From Photobacterium kagoshimensis (GTDB lineage Bacteria; Pseudomonadota; Gammaproteobacteria; Enterobacterales; Vibrionaceae): a stretch of 64,000 nt of DNA. The position numbers were made by a program, and so were the translations under genes. The notes below the pieces were generated by a model. The model saw only the letters and a list, made by a program, of their open reading frames with translations, was not told where the DNA came from and ran no database searches. Location: NCBI RefSeq assembly GCF_050337045.1, contig NZ_JAKJSO010000012.1, forward strand, positions 248,001-312,000, in the 5' to 3' direction. Shown piece by piece: positions 62,095-64,000 of this stretch (positions are counted from its first letter, which is position 1; each line of letters starts with the position of its first letter).

Positions 62095-62340
62095 CGCACT
62101 ACTCCTTCTTATACAATTGTAATAGAGACATTGTCACAGCGCACAATCAAGTTTGCAACATAGCAGCAGCAAGTATCTGCGATGACACATGTCACTCAGA
62201 GGTAAGATACGAAAAGAAAAGGTAAAAAGACCACTCTGCATGTATTTTTAGAGTTACCACCAAGGGTGAGATCTACACGATATTTTTGCGCCATACTCAG
62301 TGGTAGCATGAAATGAACCCGTGATAAGGAGTGCACAGTT

Positions 62341-62763
62341 ATGGCTTACAAACACATTCTCGTTGCTATTGATTTATCTGAAGACAGCTTCGTTTTAGTA
62401 AATAAAGCTGCCGCTCTGGCTAAGGCCGTCGATGCTAAATTATCGCTGATCCATATTGATGTTAATTATGCGGAGCTCTATACCGGCCTGATTGATATTA
62501 ACCTTTCTGATGCCCAACACCGCATGGCTGATGAAGCACAGCATCACTTAAAAGCCTTAGCTGACAAAGCGGGTTACCCCGTTTCACATACCTTAGTGGG
62601 TAGCGGCGATCTCGCCGATGAAATCTGCCAAGCGATCGATGATCTTGATATTGAGCTGATTGTTTGCGGTCATCACCAAGATTTCTGGAGCAAAATTCTG
62701 TCTTCAGCGAAACAACTGATCAATCGCACTCCCGTTGATATGCTGATGGTGCCATTGAAATAG
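62341..62763 (+). CDS. uspA: Universal stress protein A
   Basis: A 140-residue cytoplasmic Usp domain nearly identical in pattern to E. coli UspA: MAYKHILVAIDLSEDS, HIDVNYAELYTGLIDINL and CGHHQDFWSKILSSAKQLIN. It lacks the ATP-binding G-2x-G-9x-G(S/T) of MJ0577-type Usps, as E. coli UspA does. AAGGAG lies 9 bases before the ATG. Confidence 0.95.
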   Translation: MAYKHILVAIDLSEDSFVLVNKAAALAKAVDAKLSLIHIDVNYAELYTGLIDINLSDAQHRMADEAQHHLKALADKAGYPVSHTLVGSGDLADEICQAIDDLDIELIVCGHHQDFWSKILSSAKQLINRTPVDMLMVPLK

Positions 62764-62781
62764 CGCTACCATAAACGGGAT

Positions 62782-62806
62782 GAGCGGTAAGCCAGATTTA
62801 CCGCTC
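62782..62806 (+). terminator. Hairpin after uspA (weak terminator)
   Basis: A perfect 9-bp stem GAGCGGTAA/TTACCGCTC with a 7-base loop, 18 bases after the uspA stop. No T-run follows, so termination strength is doubtful. Confidence 0.5.
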
Positions 62807-62898
62807 CGACCTCTCGCCTTGGGTGAGCATTTCTCTGCTTGCCGCGAGCGCTTTAAGGTACACTATCGCCATGACACTTATGGATTGATCAAACTGTT

Positions 62899-63780
62899 AT
62901 GGGATACCTTTCTACTATCACCCTACTATGGGCCTTTTCATTTAGCCTGATAGGGGTCTATCTTGCGGGCCAAGTCGATGCTTGGTTCTCGGTATTAACG
63001 CGTGTGTCACTCGCGGCGCTAGTATTTTTACCTTTCTTGCGTAAACAACATTTACACCCGAAGTTAGCCGCAAAATTGATGGTTGTGGGTGCCTTTCAGC
63101 TTGGCATCATGTACTGCTTTTATTACCAATCTTTCTTGTACCTTTCGGTACCCGAAGTGCTACTGTTCACTATCTTTACCCCCATCTATGTCACCCTGAT
63201 TTACGACATGCTGCACCGCCAATTCTCGGCGTGGTATCTGGTCACGGCTGTTGTGGCTGTACTCGGTGCGGCCGTCATCAAATTTGAAGGCATTAATGAA
63301 AACTTCATTACGGGCTTTTTGATCGTCCAAGGCGCCAACCTGAGCTTTGCGATAGGCCAAGTGGGCTACAAACGTACCATGGAACAAGAAAGCCAAGATA
63401 TCCCACAGCACACGGTATTTGGCTTGTTCTACTTAGGCGCGATGTGTATCGCCATACCGATGTTTTTGATGTTTGGTAATACCGATAAACTGCCAACTAC
63501 TTCCACTCAGTGGGGCGTACTGATTTATCTGGGGACGATTGCATCAGGTTTGGGTTACTACATTTGGAACAAAGGCGCGACGCTGGTTAATGCGGGGGCG
63601 CTCGCCATCATGAACAACGCCTTGGTGCCTGCGGGCTTGATTGTCAATATCGTGATTTGGAACCGTGATGTGGATTACCCTCGTTTGATCATTGGCGGAG
63701 TTATTATTGTCTTTTCATTGTGGCTCAATGAAACTTGGGTCAAGCGCAAGGTCGCAGCATCACGCCAAGCCAGTGCTTAA
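62899..63780 (+). CDS. yigM: EamA family transporter YigM (biotin importer type)
   Basis: A 293-residue, ten-span transporter. It matches E. coli YigM (299), a biotin importer, along its length: TLLWAFSFSLIGVYLAGQVDAWFSVL, LLLFTIFTPIYVTLIYDM-like segment, GQVGYKRTMEQ, and YYIWNKGATLVNAGALAIMNN. If the assignment holds, it lets the cell import biotin in addition to the BioH route. It stands alone before a strong terminator. Confidence 0.88.
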   Translation: MGYLSTITLLWAFSFSLIGVYLAGQVDAWFSVLTRVSLAALVFLPFLRKQHLHPKLAAKLMVVGAFQLGIMYCFYYQSFLYLSVPEVLLFTIFTPIYVTLIYDMLHRQFSAWYLVTAVVAVLGAAVIKFEGINENFITGFLIVQGANLSFAIGQVGYKRTMEQESQDIPQHTVFGLFYLGAMCIAIPMFLMFGNTDKLPTTSTQWGVLIYLGTIASGLGYYIWNKGATLVNAGALAIMNNALVPAGLIVNIVIWNRDVDYPRLIIGGVIIVFSLWLNETWVKRKVAASRQASA

Positions 63781-63814
63781 CCAGCCTTAGACCTGTATTC
63801 AATTTTGTAGCAAC

Positions 63815-63846
63815 AAAAACGGCGAGCCACTGGCTCGCCGTTTATT
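63815..63846. terminator. Bidirectional terminator between yigM and fre
   Basis: Stem ACGGCGAGCCA/TGGCTCGCCGT with a 2-base loop, A4 on the left and T3-A-T3 on the right. Confidence 0.92.
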
Positions 63847-63878
63847 TATCCTTCTATTGGTATCGACTCATCTCTCGA

Positions 63879-64000
63879 TTAGATAAACGAGAAGGCATCA
63901 GCAAACATACGCTCGCGCTCTGCACCTTTTTCCGCCGTAAACTGTTCACGCGCTGCACCCGCCATTTCAAAACGGCCACAAATATAGATGTCGTACGCTG
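63879..64000 (-). CDS. fre: NAD(P)H-flavin reductase (C-terminal end only)
   Basis: The last 39 codons and stop of a gene continuing past the window. The tail YDIYICGRFEMAGAAREQF, then a charged helix and DAFSFI before the stop, matches the C-terminus of Fre/LuxG flavin reductases (E. coli ends RLFGDAFAFI). In the family this enzyme supplies reduced flavin. Confidence 0.88.
   Translation of the reverse strand, partial: AYDIYICGRFEMAGAAREQFTAEKGAERERMFADAFSFI

Overview
The window is 64 kb of core chromosome from a gammaproteobacterium. Protein sequences and gene order point to the family Vibrionaceae, probably Photobacterium or a close relative. The support is near-identity of many products to enterobacterial and vibrio orthologues (GlpR, RpoH, NfuA, PlsB, OmpR), vibrio-type neighbourhoods (lexA-plsB / ubiA-ubiC / FliL-like gene; envZ-ompR / greB / tex / bioH / comF / nfuA), a DUF3332 lipoprotein, and an overall GC that looks close to 48%. 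The genus cannot be fixed from this sequence alone. I see no rRNA, tRNA, insertion sequence, prophage or CRISPR array. Two genes are cut by the window edges: recG (left) and fre (right).

Layout. 1-9.1 kb: recG end, xanthine permease xanP with a PurR box over its promoter, the osmosensing pair ompR-envZ, greB, tex. 9.2-14.4 kb: two small unknown proteins, bioH diverging from comF, nfuA, a 3D-domain secreted protein, dinF-type MATE pump. 14.5-22.5 kb: a complete aa3-type cytochrome c oxidase locus read leftwards (coxB-coxA-ctaG-coxC-SURF1-thioredoxin-like protein-ctaA-ctaB) with one DUF2909 membrane gene inserted on the opposite strand; subunit II carries a fused cytochrome c domain. 22.7-29.4 kb: LCM-type methyltransferase, lexA with two SOS boxes, plsB, ubiC-ubiA, a secreted FliL-like protein. 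29.5-35 kb: glycerol-3-phosphate regulon glpT-glpR / glpD / glpE-glpG with GlpR- and CRP-like sites.

35-40.5 kb: rpoH, ftsY-ftsE-ftsX, rsmD-yhhL. Between glpE and rpoH is a 491-bp gap with three DnaA boxes and ten GATC sites. 40.5-46 kb: small membrane or unknown proteins (yhgN, yecH, DUF2007, yhhN, yhhM), an 850-bp AT-rich gene-free stretch, a 26-residue membrane peptide gene with its own RBS and terminator, a membrane-anchored protein with an R-x4-H (HEPN/DUF4145-like) motif, and an acyltransferase. 46-58.5 kb: transport and accessory metabolism: AbgT-type and EamA transporters, an EAL-HDOD protein, rhtB-type exporter, pldB, yigL, EVE protein, a mosaic lipoprotein, DTW-family tRNA modification enzyme, an aldehyde dehydrogenase-TetR operon with a large perfect palindrome at the promoter, and a DUF3332 lipoprotein. 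58.6-64 kb: yhiN, ynaI-type channel, uspB, ftnA, uspA, yigM, fre.

No obvious self-contained new defence or mobile system is present. The most unusual signals are non-coding: the DnaA-box/GATC cluster, an AU-rich hairpin that places the rpoH Shine-Dalgarno in its loop, and the gene-free region leading to the 26-residue ORF. The membrane HEPN-like protein and the 9.2-10.1 kb pair of unknown proteins are the best protein-level leads. Family assignments come from recognising motifs and remembered orthologue sequences; no database search was run.
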